A DNA stretch of 64,000 bases from contig NC_135785.1 of assembly GCF_051106095.1 (NCBI RefSeq), forward strand, positions 220,901,045 to 220,965,044. Reading direction: 5' to 3'. Below are positions 1 to 12,649 of this stretch, in pieces; positions within the stretch are counted from its first letter, which is position 1, and every line of letters begins with the position of its first letter. Under the pieces are notes generated by a model. It was given only the letters and a program-made list of their open reading frames with translations. It ran no database searches and was not told where the DNA came from. The position numbers and the translations under genes are program-made. This DNA comes from Pogona vitticeps (Eukaryota > Chordata > Lepidosauria > Squamata > Agamidae).

Positions 1-235
1 TACACTTAGCCACATTGTTTCATCTGCCACTCTCTCTGTACACAGAGAGAAAACAGTCTCTTCATTGTCAGCAGCCTTATAAGAGAGAAAATAATGCCTT
101 ATTTGCTTGATGTAAAGGATGACTAATGTATGCTTATCTATCTAGGCACTGATATCTAGATGATTTCACAAATTTTGTAAGATTACTATAGTCTCTCTAG
201 TCCATGGATTCAGTGACAGCTTTTTCTACTTTCAG
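1..235 (+). other. RCSD1: RCSD1 intron end
   Basis: Non-coding sequence leading into the RCSD1 exon at 236. It ends in a pyrimidine-rich tract and a TTTCAG acceptor at 230-235. I see nothing else in it. Confidence 0.7.
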
Positions 236-787
236 GTACGGACACGAGGATCAATAAAACGCAGACCACCTTCTAGAAGATTTCGGAGGTCACAATCAGA
301 ATATGATGACCTAGATTCAGCCATGGCACTTTCACCTCAAGAAAATGGTGCTAAGGATGATAATGAGGTGGAGAGTGTTTTTACGGACAGTAGTAAGGCT
401 ACAGATGGCACAGGTTGCTGTGAGAAAGAAATCCAGATAACATCTGATAAAAAATCCCCCTCAGATCTGGAATCCAGTCAAACAGAAAGCAAAGATAGTG
501 AAGCAGGAGAAACAGGTAAAGGGACCGTATACAAAGACAGCCAAGAAGAGAAGCCACACCAGAGCCGTTCAGAGTTAAAACCATGCAAGCAGAATAAGGA
601 AGAAAATGAGAAGAGTCCAGCTCTTGACACTGTGGTGGATATACATGCGTCTAATCAGGAAAATGAAGGAAAGAGGGAGAATGAATTACATGGAGGTGAA
701 GGCACACAACAATTGCCAAATATAAAAGAAAATGGGACTCCCCATCAGGGAAGAGACACTGAAACTGTTGAGAACTCCAGAGTGTGA
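236..787 (+). CDS. RCSD1: RCSD1 (CapZIP) last coding exon
   Basis: This exon encodes the C-terminal 183 residues of RCSD1, the CapZ-interacting protein, a stress-kinase substrate that binds the actin barbed-end capper CapZ in the cytoplasm. After the AG acceptor at 234-235 the frame is open in phase 0 to the TGA at 785-787. Residues 4-21 are the basic RCSD motif ([18 protein letters not shown]), which gives the family its name; its arginine-flanked serines look like kinase sites. The rest is acidic, Lys/Glu/Ser-rich and probably disordered, as in mammalian RCSD1, where an early QQNGAKEE-like stretch matches QENGAKDD here. The methionine at 323 is internal, not a start. Neighbour order (tRNA-Pro pair, then MPZL1) agrees with the human locus as I remember it. 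The upstream exons are outside the window. Confidence 0.88.
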   Translation, partial: VRTRGSIKRRPPSRRFRRSQSEYDDLDSAMALSPQENGAKDDNEVESVFTDSSKATDGTGCCEKEIQITSDKKSPSDLESSQTESKDSEAGETGKGTVYKDSQEEKPHQSRSELKPCKQNKEENEKSPALDTVVDIHASNQENEGKRENELHGGEGTQQLPNIKENGTPHQGRDTETVENSRV

Positions 788-1116
788 TGCCCCTGTAATT
801 GTTGCACATATCATAAACAAGCAGCCAAGGTTAGCATGGAGTTTCCAACGCAGTGCTTGCTTATGAATGAGCAAAAGCTCCTCCCTCATTGAAAATTCCA
901 AAGAAACCAGTGTTCTCCTTTTTCTTTGGCAGTTCTTAGGCTTGTACTTGTAGCAAATCTATGCTCGAAGATGGCCTTATTTGTAAAAGGTTGTTTAGGC
1001 TTGTGACATACCAAAATTCTGCCATGTTGATTTAAAGAACACAAAAATTGTGGAGATTTTCTCAACATTTTTCAAATGGAAAGAACTATGTGTGTTACTT
1101 ACGTTTTCTGATTAAA
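788..1116 (+). other. RCSD1: RCSD1 3' UTR with ATTAAA signal
   Basis: Unique AT-rich sequence follows the stop. A variant poly(A) signal ATTAAA lies at 1111-1116 with a GT-rich stretch just after it (about 1120-1165). The true end could be further downstream. Confidence 0.45.
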
Positions 1117-4100
1117 GTTGAAATTTCCAAACCTCTTGTGGCCTGTCAGCTGTAACTGTGCTGCATGCATATGAATTAGATGGTCACCCACAGAACCACA
1201 CAAAAGAAACTCTTCTGATTTACTTAGCGACAATATGGAATAATATGCATGTGTGGTAAGGGCAAATCCCATAACAGCTATAACCTTATTCTCCAGCTTT
1301 TCTAAATTTACTGATAATCACAGACGGACACAGTGCAGTGGATGTTTCACAAATGTTATATTCATTTGAGCCTTGTCTTTGATTTATGTGATTTTCTCAA
1401 TGGTAATTGCATGGAATCAGAAAGTGGAGAAGCAGCATTTAAAGCATGAATGAGTCTTTTGACCATTATAGGCTTTTAAATTTTGTTTTCTTTACAGACT
1501 GAACTGAAGTGAGAGCTGTTTTTTAACCATGTTTCAGAGCATCCTGTACCCTGCAAACCTATATGGGTTCATGTGGCTAATTCTTATTACTGCTGGAATA
1601 TGCAGCCTCACATTTTGGGAATATAGAACTTAACACAAAGCCAGACCACCAGTCCATTGAACTTGTCCATATCAGCCTTCCAAAGCTCAGTACCCTCCAT
1701 ACCTGTTGGACTACAACTATGATCATCCCAGCTGGACAGAAATGACTATGTTGGCTATAGCTGGTGGATTCAAAGTGTAAAACAGTTGGAGTGTACTGGA
1801 CTGGTGACAGCTGGTCTATATTAACAGCAATTCTCCAAGTTGTGAAATGGGGCTTTTCATAGTGTTGTCTCAAGATACCAAGAATGGAACTCCTAGCTTC
1901 AATATGCAAAATACATGCTACATTACTGGAGCTTTGATCCCTCTTTGATCCATAGTTCTGCTCCTTTGTTGGACGCATATCCTTATAAGGATGTCAGTTC
2001 CATATTCATCACAGGAAGTAATGGCTGACATACCAAATGGCAACATGGGAGAGAAATTCAGTGAGTAACAACTCACAAACAGTTAAACTTGCTGTTCATT
2101 TGTGTGTTTCTGAACTCTATACATTTCTGCTTTCTGGGATTCAAGATGAAAAAGCATATTGACGTATATAGGTAATATAGGAATTGATTTATATAAGCTT
2201 TATATAGGTAAGCACCTTCCTTACTAATAGAACCAGATTGTCTTCTCTTCTTTGCCTATTGCTACTGTAAAAGATTTACAACAAACACAAAGTCAGAAGT
2301 TGGATGAATTTCACTTGAAAATAATGATAGTACAGTGTAGTTTATTGCTGCAGACAACAGCCCATAATATTTTCCAGTGGACTGGCAGTTACAGCATGGA
2401 TTGTAATGGGCTCCTCCAGGCAAAAGCAGATGAGTTGCACACTGCTAGTTCAAAATATTGAAATTAAAACAGAAGTGCAGCTGGTAGTAAATAGAAAGGG
2501 ATATAATGCTGCATAACATTTGCACATAATGTAGTAATCTGTATAGGTCCCTCTGATCAAGGCACTTCAATAGTGGTCAGCTAGATTCTCTTGTGAATCT
2601 TTGGATCAAAACATAATGGGGACTGTAGTTTCTTGTTCATCCCAAGACACTGGTAATCAAAGATATACTGTTTCTACTTCAGGGTTCTATTCTGGTTATT
2701 GCAGTTAATAATAACTGAAAAATCTATGATGTACAAATATTTAAGTATACCAGTGTTCATTAAGTGTTGTTTCTTTTGTTTGCTAGTCCACATTTAGCAT
2801 TTCTAGATAACAGTAATCTTTCTGCCTTTGTTCTATCCTTATCATACATAAAAATCTAAGAATATAATTATCATATGTAAAAATGAACAATGTAATTCAT
2901 GTGGATGACCCCTTGCTTTATTCTTGGCTCTTCTAACATAGCAATGGATGGACCAAATGAACTGATTTTATATATAAATGCTTATCTATCTAGGCATGAT
3001 ATATATATTGTACTCAAAATAGATGTATTTCTGACTATGCTGCTGGCAAAGTCAGAGCATAGTGTACTCTTCTGTGGCAACCATCTGCCTTAATGAGGTT
3101 TTTGGTCAGCCTGTCAATGTCCTTTGTGTTTCAAACTCAAGATACCCTTTCCTTGGTTTATTGCAAAAACTGGGGTACAGAGATTTACTCAGCATTTCAA
3201 ATCTTACCCTTAAAGGCATGCCAGAAGATGTGCCCACTTACTTCCTTATAGGGCCACACTCCAGTTTTGTTATTGGGCTAAACTCCTTTACCCTTAATTT
3301 CTCCTAAGGCTAATCCATGAGGCCTTAGACAGTAAATTTATTCATGGCAACTAACTTTTCGCATGTTACACAGTCACTGTTTTATAGAAAAAGGTAAGAT
3401 CAATCTAATCTCAGAGGTATTCTTAATGAGTGATGGATTCCAACAGGACCAAGGGCAAATAAGTGGAACCAAAAATACCACCATATGTTAGCTTTAAGCT
3501 TTTCTTCCAATACCCGAGCTTCATAAGAGGCATTTCAATCTTTTAAAATGAAGAAGCTTTATACAAACCTGGGGACCCACCAGGTAAGGATCTAACAGGG
3601 AAAGGGCATGGTGTTCTGCAGTACCCCAAAGGACTGGATTCAGTTCCACAGCCTGAGATTGTGCACCCAGAATAGACATGTCAATGGAGTTAATCAGCTA
3701 ATCTCAACATTGCCTTGTGATAGTGCTACTGTTGGTCCACAAATAAGTATCTGTTGGATACTTTATATTTATTTATGAATGAATGAATGAATGAATGACA
3801 ATAATCCTATCTTCCTGTTATACATTTTAAATATAAACAAGAATTTAATGTTGTTCTTGTTGCTGTTTAGAAAATAGTGTACATTAATGTATTCTCGAAG
3901 GTTTTCATGGCTGGGATCTGATGGTTGTTATGGGTTTTTTGGGCTTTTTGGCCATGTACATTAAGCTATTTGACTACATAGCCTGAACATAAAATGTTTC
4001 AATTGCTGTGTTGCATTGGCTGGTGGATATTTGAAACAAGAAGCACATAACACTTTAATCTTAATTACTGATGTTTAAAATGTTGTGAAAAATAGACAAG

Positions 4101-5769
4101 CATATCAATACATTATACTTGCCAAGAGTTTACCACGAAAAAACAGTTTTCCTCCCTTTGGTCAGCCACACACTCACTTTCTTTAATAAATGGAGAATGG
4201 AGGGGCTTGGGGTGGCTTATGCACATACTTTTTCTGAATCGCAGGGGTCAAACTAGACTACATCTGGGGGTGACTTCCAATTCTACAATTTCATGATTCT
4301 ACCAAATCTTAAATACAAAGTTATGATTCGTGACTTTTTTTGCTTAGGTACAAGATGCACCGTATGAGTATCCTATAATGTATTATAATGCATTTTAAAT
4401 ACCTCCCCAACTATCAGTCCCTTGATCACATGGCAAGCCATCTTTAAAATTCAGCAAACTCTTTAAAGCCTCAGAGAATCATGGTGGAATCTTGATGTTC
4501 ACAAAATATGTCTTCCATTCTCATTCATTAATTCATTCAATTATTCATTCATTCATTTCAGGTATTTATTTCGGATTTGGAATATAAAATAAAACCCATA
4601 GAAGTTTATTTTTAAAAAAGCTGTCTAGGCATGCAAGTTAATTGCAATTCACTCGGCAGTTTGTGTTGGAATTGGCATACTTAAAATCAAGATAATTTCC
4701 AGTGACTATACAACGTAAACTTACTGGTAAACACCAATGAGGAAGCACTTTTCCTGGACAATTGTTTCTTTTTATTCAGACAGCAGGAGGTGGTTTATTC
4801 TGTACCAATTTAGTTGGCATCCCCTTTCTCCACATGGGTAATCATCACCTGTCTTGATTCAAAGCACAAGTTCATGCACGTCCCCTGTGACACTGCAGTG
4901 ATGTCTTCAGTGTGGCCAAGTATTTCAGTGGGATAACTCCCCTAAATTGAACATCTGTTGTCTCCTCTCCCCTCATCTGAACAATTTTTCTATTTTTAAT
5001 TATGCTTGTCAAGTTAAGTGCTGTGTCAGATATGCATTATGTCACTTTGCCAAAAAAAGGGTGGAATTGTGCGGGAACTGAACTGACTGGAAATGCAATG
5101 TGTGCTCTTTCAATGGAATAATTAATTGTTATCAGTGTGGAGAACTGTTATGATTTCAGCAATGAAAACTACCAGGGACCTGGTTCAAAAAACTTGGAAG
5201 CAAATTTAAAAATCAAAACAAAAATTCAGTATCTTCTAATGCTATGCTAATGAAAAGGATACTTCTTAAATGTAAATAGCAGACAATATATTCTGATTTT
5301 TTACAGTACTAAGTAACTTACCTTTTCTTGAATATTTTATACAGAATAAGCCAATTGTATTTGTTTTACCTCAGATCCCATGGATCTGGGAAAATACAGC
5401 TCAAAGCACTAATTGCCTGTAGTTTGAGCAAGGGGTATACATGCCCAATTCCAGCAGCAGAGAATGAACCACTCACCCACTGGTTGGACTATGAGTCACT
5501 CGCCAAAAGATCCTCACAGCCTATAAAGATCAGGGAATACAACAAGGAAAATGTTCTTATTATACATAAAATACTATATGTAAGATACTGCACCATCTTC
5601 AGTTACACTGAGTTACATCTTAAAATAAACATCCCCTCTTAGGTGGAAACTAACAAAAAGTACTTGCTCAACTTAAAGTTTCAGACAGCTGGTGACATGT
5701 TTGAAGAATATCGTCTGTATGAATATTGTCTGTATGATGGCAACATAAGCCTAGAGGAGACACTACACA

Positions 5770-5772
<3 letters not shown>
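1117..5772. other. intergenic, old repeat fragments only
   Basis: No gene is seen. A degenerate DNA-transposon-like stretch lies near 1640-1810 (ggactacaactatgatcatc type). A short ATGA array is at 3774-3799 and an ATTC array at about 4520-4557. A half copy of the repeat that forms the palindrome at 48.2 kb lies at about 3888-3955. The reading frames here are short and have no recognisable motif. Confidence 0.5.
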
Positions 5773-5841
<69 letters not shown>

Positions 5842-5869
5842 TTTGTTTGTTTGTTTGTTTGTTTGTTTG

Positions 5870-5928
<59 letters not shown>
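5773..5928. repeat. three-phase tetranucleotide array
   Basis: About 18 units of ATTT (5773-5844) change to 7 units of GTTT (5845-5872) and then 14 units of GATT (5873-5928) without a break in the 4-base register. It abuts the 3' end of the minus-strand LINE at 5929-7545, so it is probably that element's expanded 3' tail. Confidence 0.95.
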
Positions 5929-7545
5929 TTTACCCTGCCCCTCTAGCATCTACTCGGGACAGCTTACATAGGTTAAAACACATCGTAAAACATATATAAA
6001 ATACAATTCTTGCAATTAATTTTAAACAACACATATCAAAGATGACAGAACTCAAGAAGAGGGAGAAAAAAAATCACTTAATTGACTCGAGGGAAGGCCT
6101 GTTTAAATAACCAAGTTTTTAACCGGCTTTTGAAAACGCCCAGCGAGGGTGCCAGCCGAATTTCAGTAGGGAGAGTGTTCCACAGCCGAGGGGCCACCAC
6201 CGAGAAGGTCCGGTTTCTTGTTTTTTCCTTCCGGGCCTCCCTCAGCATCAGGCCCCTCAGCCATCCCTGCTGGCTATGTCAGGTGAATCGGGTAGATCTG
6301 GGTGGGAGAAGACGATCTGCCAGATATTGAGGTCCCAAACCGTTTAGGGCTTTATATGTAATCATTAACACTTTGAAATCGATGCGAAAATGGATGGGCA
6401 ACCAGTGCAAGGCAGCCAGAGATTTTCTCACCCCTCTAAGAAGCCTGGCTGTCACATTCTAGATCACCTGAAGTTTCCGCATAAGCCTCAAAGGCAGCCC
6501 CACGTAGAGTGCATTACAATGGTCTAATTTCAAGATTATGGACTAGAGTAGTGAGGGGCCCCCCCCATTCAAGATATGGTCGCAGCTGGGCAATTCGCTG
6601 TAGATGAAAATAGGCGGAGCGGACCACAGACATCACCTGGGTTTCCATGGTAAGTGCCAGGTCCAGATGTATCCCCAAGCTGCAGACCTCACTCTTTGTG
6701 GCAAGGGTCGTTCCCCCACAAGAAAGGGAGTCACCTATACTGCTAATGGAAGGGCCACCCACCTTCAAGACCTCCGTTTTGTCCTGGTTCAGCCTCAACC
6801 CATTCAACTGCATCCATTTCAGTACAGTCTCCAGGCAGCGCTGGAGGGATAGGACGGCATCCACTGAAGTTGGTGTAAAGGAGATGTAGAGCTGTGTGTC
6901 ATCAGCGTACTGATGACACGATGCCCAACACCCCCTGATGACCCCACCAAGCGGCCTCATATAGATGTTAAACAGCTTTGGGGAGATAATCGACCCCTGC
7001 GGGACCCCACAATTGAGGCTCCACAGGGCCGAAACATTCTCCCCAAGCTGTACTCTCTGGGGACGGTCCTCCAGGAAGGAACGGAGCCAGGCAAGCGCCA
7101 GGCCACCGATTCCCAAGTCGGAGAACCTCCCCAGGAGGATACCGTGGTCGACGGTATCAAAGGCCACTGAGATGTCAAGGAGGACCAACAAGGACATATT
7201 GTCCCCATCGGCCTCCCTCAACAGGTCATCCAACAGTGCGACCAGTGCCGTCTCTGTACCATAGCGTGGCCTGAAGCCCGACTGAAATGGGTTGAGGGTT
7301 GGTTTCGTCCAAGAGCGCCTGGAGCTGATCTGCCACCACCCTCTCAACCACTTTGCTAAGGAAAGAAATATTGGCGATGGGCCTATAATTTCCAATGTCG
7401 TCCACCGCCAAATTTAATTTCTTCCTAATGGGCCTAATGAGTGTCTCCTTGAGGGCAAGGATTTGATACAGTTGAGTGCTTTCATCAGCTTCCACATCTT
7501 TATTTTTATGTCTGACTCGATTTCTGAAGCTTCCCAACATATAAA
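5929..7545 (-). mobile_element. L2/CR1-type LINE, 5'-truncated
   Basis: A minus-strand non-LTR retrotransposon. The frame at 6514-7395 holds the reverse transcriptase core: FQSGFRPRYGTETAL, motif A FDTVDH, motif B GVPQGSIISPKLF, and the catalytic YADDTQLY. The part before it (ending VVADQLQALLDETN, 7226-7540) is in another frame, so there is at least one frameshift near 7290. The region 5929-6510 is the 3' end, including a common lizard LINE tail. No endonuclease is present, so the element is 5'-truncated and inactive. Clade assignment (L2 rather than CR1) is tentative. Confidence 0.85.
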
Positions 7546-7882
7546 TGGAGCAAAGCCATACAAAACAGACATAATTTGCTGCTGTAGAGGCAAAAATGCG
7601 GACTCACACATCCCTGGCTGAATACAGGTGACAATTCTCCAGTTGTATCATAGTCACAATCATACCTGCTGTACAGGCCAAATGGAGAAAAGAATTTTAC
7701 CACAAATCCAAAATTTAGGTGCTGGAAGCTTGTGGTACATGTGGAGATGGAACCCTGCAATGATGGGATGATGGGATGAGCTTCCCCTGTAGGGACGCCT
7801 TAACTTTCAGCTTTAAAATGTTTTCCAGCTGGTTAAACAAGAATTGTGTGGTTTTCAAAGTAAGTGAGGTACAGTATACTAG

Positions 7883-7964
<82 letters not shown>

Positions 7965-9296
7965 GAGTTTCCATGGCAGAGCCAGGGAATAAAATCTGAG
8001 TCTCCTGAGTTGAGTCCTAGTCTACACAGGGCACCAGACTGAGTATCCCAAACAAGAACTATGGTATTCCCTTTGAAAAACCAGTCAACAAAGATACAGT
8101 AAATAATCATAAAGGCAAAAACAGCATGTATAGGCATAGCAGTAAGGGAGGGGGAACAAAGCATATTTTTAAAAAAAGTGTTCTCATGTGTGAAGCGCCT
8201 GGGCCACCTCAGATCCTTGATTTTTGTTTATTTCGCTTAGTTTGTGGGCATTGATGGGATCTACATTCTGATGGGGATCTTCGGTGACACTGCATTGAGA
8301 AACCAAGGATTTTTATGGTTTGGGCTCTTGGCCGAGATGGGACCTATGATCTGTCTATGATGTGCCCACAGTTTGGGGACTATCCCCAGGAAAATTCATA
8401 CGAATTCAGGAGTACCTGTTTGTCATTTCATGGATCCGTCTTTTAATTTCTTCCCATCACGGTCATTTACAGAAGCTACCGGTATACCTATTTAGTGTGG
8501 CAGATTGCAAGGTGCCTGAAGAAGAGAAGAGCCACTGACAGGGCGTATTCTGCATGCATTAACCCTGGGGCCATACCTCTGTCGAGGCAGAACGCCTCGT
8601 TGTATTTGTTTAAAATATTCACTTAGTTCTCTGTACTCGATGAGCCTACATGTCTGCAAAAAAAATTGTTCAACGGACAGGAATGATTTGCCCACGTGGA
8701 AATTCGTAACTCTCCGCCCCTTCAGGAAAAACTTTGGTTGTTTTACCGACTTCTGCCAATCATGGAGCTAATTAATACCACGGGGGGGAGGAGCAGCTGC
8801 CAACCTCACATTCCAAATAGGGTTTCCTCATCCGGGAATTTACCCCGTTTGCGGCGAGGGACCTCTAAACCCTCGGACCTCTAAGTTTGCAGTAATTGTA
8901 TGAAGAGGAAGAAACCCTGCGGGTTTCCAGCCTAACAGAGAGGAGCGGATTGTTCTGTCCGGCTGGCTAGACAGAACGCTGTAGTTTCTGTTTCCTCAGC
9001 TAGGGCAAAGATAAGAAAAGAGATTTCCCCCCCCCCCTTTATTTGGCGTAGAGTGGTATCTCCCCCCCGCCCCACCAGTTTTGAAGAGAAGAACGGAGGC
9101 GGACAGACAATATCATCAGACTGTTTGATCCGATAGAATAGGAATTTAACGGTATTTCAAGGACCCTGGGCGGAACAATTCTTTTAAACCCCAGGGGTGC
9201 ATGTCCTTGTGAGGAAGTGAAAGTCAGTTCAGGAGGCCGTACCTTCACGGCAGGATAATGGTGAAGAAGTGAGCTGAGGAAAAGATGGTTGACAGC
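7546..9296. other. intergenic with (CA)n(GA)n and SINE remnant
   Basis: A compound microsatellite, (AC)18 at 7885-7920 followed directly by (AG)21 at 7921-7962, runs into a degraded SINE-like piece at about 7963-8045. The rest, including 8.2-9.29 kb just upstream of the tRNA gene, shows no gene I can support. Confidence 0.6.
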
Positions 9297-9368
9297 GGCT
9301 CGTTGGTCTAGGGGTATGATTCTCGCTTCGGGTGCGAGAGGTCCCGGGTTCAAATCCCGGACGAGCCC
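9297..9368 (+). tRNA. tRNA-Pro (CGG)
   Basis: A 72-base cloverleaf. The acceptor stem pairs GGCTCGT with ACGAGCC, the anticodon stem TCTCGC pairs with GCGAGA around a TTCGGGT loop (anticodon CGG), and the T arm contains GGTTCAAATCC (B box). The A box is TGGTCTAGGGG. The CCA is not encoded, as usual for nuclear tRNAs. A short TTTT lies at 9401-9404. Its body differs from the tRNA at 10071-10142 only at anticodon position 34. Confidence 0.97.
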
Positions 9369-10070
9369 TGAGAGGGAAGGAGTGTTGTATTTCCTTCCTA
9401 TTTTGGGAGGCATTTGTGGCTTGTTAATTTTGTAATTTGTTCTCCATGTGCTTTAAGTGAGTTAAAGTGAGAAGCATGAGTTCGAGATAGGGAGCTGCTT
9501 GGTGCGCGACCGAAACAATCTGTCTTCAGTAACGAGTGGGTAGTATTGAAGACGCTACAGAATACAGTACCTGGCCAGAAAGGTGAACTTATTTGCAATT
9601 AAACATTTTATCTGATCTAGATTAGAGGAAGACATGAAGTTTCATGCAAGGAAAAAGCAAGGTTATTAGGAATTGCACGTAGTTCGAGAGCAAATGAGCC
9701 AGTCTCTCATCGCGATGCTTGTTCGCACATTGAGCAGTTTTGCATGATGCAGATCGACTGTGTTTACTTAAATTTCTTCCACTCTGGACTCCCTAGCAGG
9801 AGCGCCTCTTTTGTCTCGAATTTCTAGAGGTTTTATTATGCAGGAAAGGAGCAGTGCAGATAAGGTGTTTTTTTAAAAAAAGTATCCTTGAAGTTATGCA
9901 ATGGGAGAAAAGGAAAAAGAATTGTATTTTCATAGTGCGTAATCCTGCACAACGAAATGCTATGGCAGTTCATATAATTCATTCCTATAATAACTTTCAT
10001 TAAAAGGGAGCCTTGGTCAAATTCATTTGTTTTTATCATCCTGGTTTGTTGTACTTAAAAACAAAAAACT
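9369..10070. other. spacer between the two tRNA genes
   Basis: About 700 bp of unique-looking sequence between two convergent tRNA genes. I recognise no gene or repeat. An A-rich stretch at 10056-10067 is the T-run terminator of the minus-strand tRNA. Confidence 0.6.
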
Positions 10071-10142
10071 GGGCTCGTCCGGGATTTGAACCCGGGACCT
10101 CTCGCACCCTAAGCGAGAATCATACCCCTAGACCAACGAGCC
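10071..10142 (-). tRNA. tRNA-Pro (AGG)
   Basis: A 72-base tRNA on the minus strand, identical to the tRNA at 9297-9368 except that the anticodon loop reads TTAGGGT, giving AGG (A34 is expected to become inosine). All stems pair. A strong Pol III terminator (TTTTTT on the minus strand) follows at 10062-10067. The two genes face each other tail to tail. Confidence 0.97.
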
Positions 10143-11154
10143 ACTCCTTCTGCAAAGCTCACTCCTTCCTCTACAGGAAATCCACCCTCTATACAGTGGC
10201 TTCTGTTTCTGCTTTTAATATTGTGGCGTCTCCATTCCAAAACAGTGATATTGTTTGACCCTTAGGTAATCTCTAAACAACGTGCCCCTTGTGTTGAAAT
10301 ATCGGCATTAATTTGAAAAAAAAGTACAGGAGGCAAGTGAGCAGTCCCTTTCAAAGGAGGCCTACGAATGATGCTGTGATGTTTGTGTAAAAAGCAATGC
10401 CAACAAATAATTTGTTTCGTACTGTACACTCCTCATCATGTTAACCTTCTGTGTGACATGTTGCTGGAGCCCTTGGTACAGGAACATAATAAAACCATGA
10501 GATCCGTAAGATAACTTGTAGAGAGGAAGTTTTACTAGTGGTCCTGCATTTCTTCTTAACTAGAATTTGGTTGCTGAAATAAGTCTGTCCTCCTTTATTA
10601 AGTATTTCAACAAGCAAAGCAAAGCAAAAAGAGACATTGTGGCACTTTAAAGACTGATTGCTGTATTTTAATGTAATTTTTCGGGGAACATTGTCCAGTT
10701 CTTTTGACATATGAGTAAAATACAAAGATCACATGGTAAAATATTCACACCTCATAATGATTTATGACCCCTGCTTTGTATTAAGCAATTTTGATGCTAA
10801 ACAGCAACATGATTAAAGGTTAAGAAGATCAACAGTAGTTATGCACAATGAGTTCATGTAAGAGGCGATTATTGGACCAGGATGCTGCCCCCCCCAAGCT
10901 GTCTTTGATATTTATCAAAAGGAAAAGGCACACCCTGTAGATAAATCTGGCCCCATGCCTGCTATTCCCACCAAATGTAGAGCTGCCCTGGGAATTATAT
11001 GTATGCTGAGTTAGAGGTTTCCAAAATTCTTTAGTGGGACAGACCGTGAAAGACATTATTTCCCTGGATGCTACAGTTTTTATGGGAACAGGGTAGCATG
11101 ACAGGATATCTGTAGGGTCCAGAGGCGCTCCCAGACACTTGATGACATAAAACT
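10143..11154. other. intergenic, nothing firm
   Basis: No gene is seen. The stretch at about 10610-10690 resembles an old amniote interspersed repeat also glimpsed near 13.44, 39.6 and 62.45 kb. Confidence 0.45.
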
Positions 11155-12025
11155 TTAAGAGCTCTTAGCAAATTCACATCATTTCCACTCCTCAACTGCC
11201 CTGCTCAGCTTCTGTGAACTGAAGCCTATGGGATTCTTTAGAGAGTCCGTCCATCTCATATTTGGTCTTCCTCTTTTCCTGTTGTTTTCCACCTTTCCCA
11301 GCATGATTGCCTTTTCCAGAGAGTCCTGGCTTCTCATGATGTGCCCAAAATTAGGCAGCCTCAGTTTTAGCATTTTTGCCTCCAGAGATAGTTCATGCTT
11401 GATTCGATCTAAGGCCCACACATTTGTTCATCTTTCTGGCAGCCCAGGGCATTCTCAAAACTTTCTTCCAGCATCACATTTCAAACAAATCATTTTTATT
11501 CCTGTCAGCTTTTTTAACTATCCAGTTTTCACACCCATACATGGTGACTGGAAATAAAAGAGTGTGGATGATCCTTTCTAATTCCTTCGTTGCTGCCCTT
11601 CCTAGTCTGTATTCTGATTTCTTGGCTGCAGTCTCCATTTGGATTGATTACTGAACCAAAGTATACAAAATCTCTAACTATTTCCATTTCTTCATTGTCA
11701 ATGCTAAAGTTATATAGTTCTTCTGTAGTCGTGATTTTTTGTCTTCTTCATGTTCAACTGCCATCCTGCTTTGACACTTTCTCCCTTCACTTAAAAGTTG
11801 TTTCAATTTCAGACAGATATATTGTTATTCTAATTATTGATTATGTAGCTGATAGTCTTTATCCATCATTTATTCTCTCTCTTCTGCAGCCATTCAGATA
11901 ACTATATATCAGTCAACTTTTCTATCTATCTTGTAACCATGTATATAATTGTGACCAAATTTTCCAAGGGTCTTTTTTCTTTTTTGCATCCAGCCAATCT
12001 GATAGTATGTCCATTTCTGCGGTTT
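11155..12025 (-). mobile_element. old RTE/BovB-like LINE fragment
   Basis: The minus-strand frame at 11179-11421 reads LSLEAKMLKLRLPNFGHIMR, DSLEKAIMLGKVE and KRGRPNMRWTDSLK, the characteristic C-terminal block of RTE/BovB ORF proteins. Earlier coding sequence can be traced with breaks to about 12.0 kb. It is more degraded than the BovB at 18.1-19.4 kb and 5'-truncated. Confidence 0.75.
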
Positions 12026-12640
12026 CAAGGATTTTATCTATCACTTCAACAAGAAAATAGTAAGATATAGTGAGGTTTTAAATCTTGATGGTTCTATCAA
12101 AACTCATCAAGAGATACTGTAGTAGATCAAGGCATCGAAATGGATTGGTGGGTGCAATCACAATTACAGTATTATCAAGGTTTGCTAAAGATAATCAACA
12201 GGGGAGGGGGAAGATTCACACCAGGCACACTATTTTCCCAATTAGCCTTTGCCTGCTTTCCTTCAGTACCATTTCCAGTGTTGGTGTGCCTTTTCCCCTT
12301 ATTCTGTATCCGAAGTGCAGCCGGCTCTTAGAAGGAAGTTCTATTACTTCGTTTTACTTGCAAGTAAACATGGACTGAAGTGTAACTTTTTCAAAATCCA
12401 GTACAGTACTCTTAACTTTTATGTAGGCTCTGCTTGGAAGAGCAGTGCAGAGATGTTTTAAATAAATACATGAATCCGTGTTGTTTTGCTTTATTGAAGT
12501 TTATGTAATGTTAAATTTGTTTGTACAATACTTTTAGCGCTTTGAGCATCCTTGAGCGAAAAGCGGGTGACCTAGATGAAATGAAACAATGCTTTCTGCT
12601 GTTGATGTGTCAGAAGATTTAAAAATAATAATAATAATAA
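12026..12640. other. intergenic, nothing recognised
   Basis: AT-rich sequence without motif-bearing frames. A short AAT run at 12622-12640 marks the edge of the CpG-rich block. Confidence 0.5.
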
Positions 12641-12649
12641 TCCAGATTT

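Noticed and set aside
6604-7264. Plus-strand frames of 80-99 codons
   Set aside because: Antisense of the L2/CR1-type reverse transcriptase on the minus strand.
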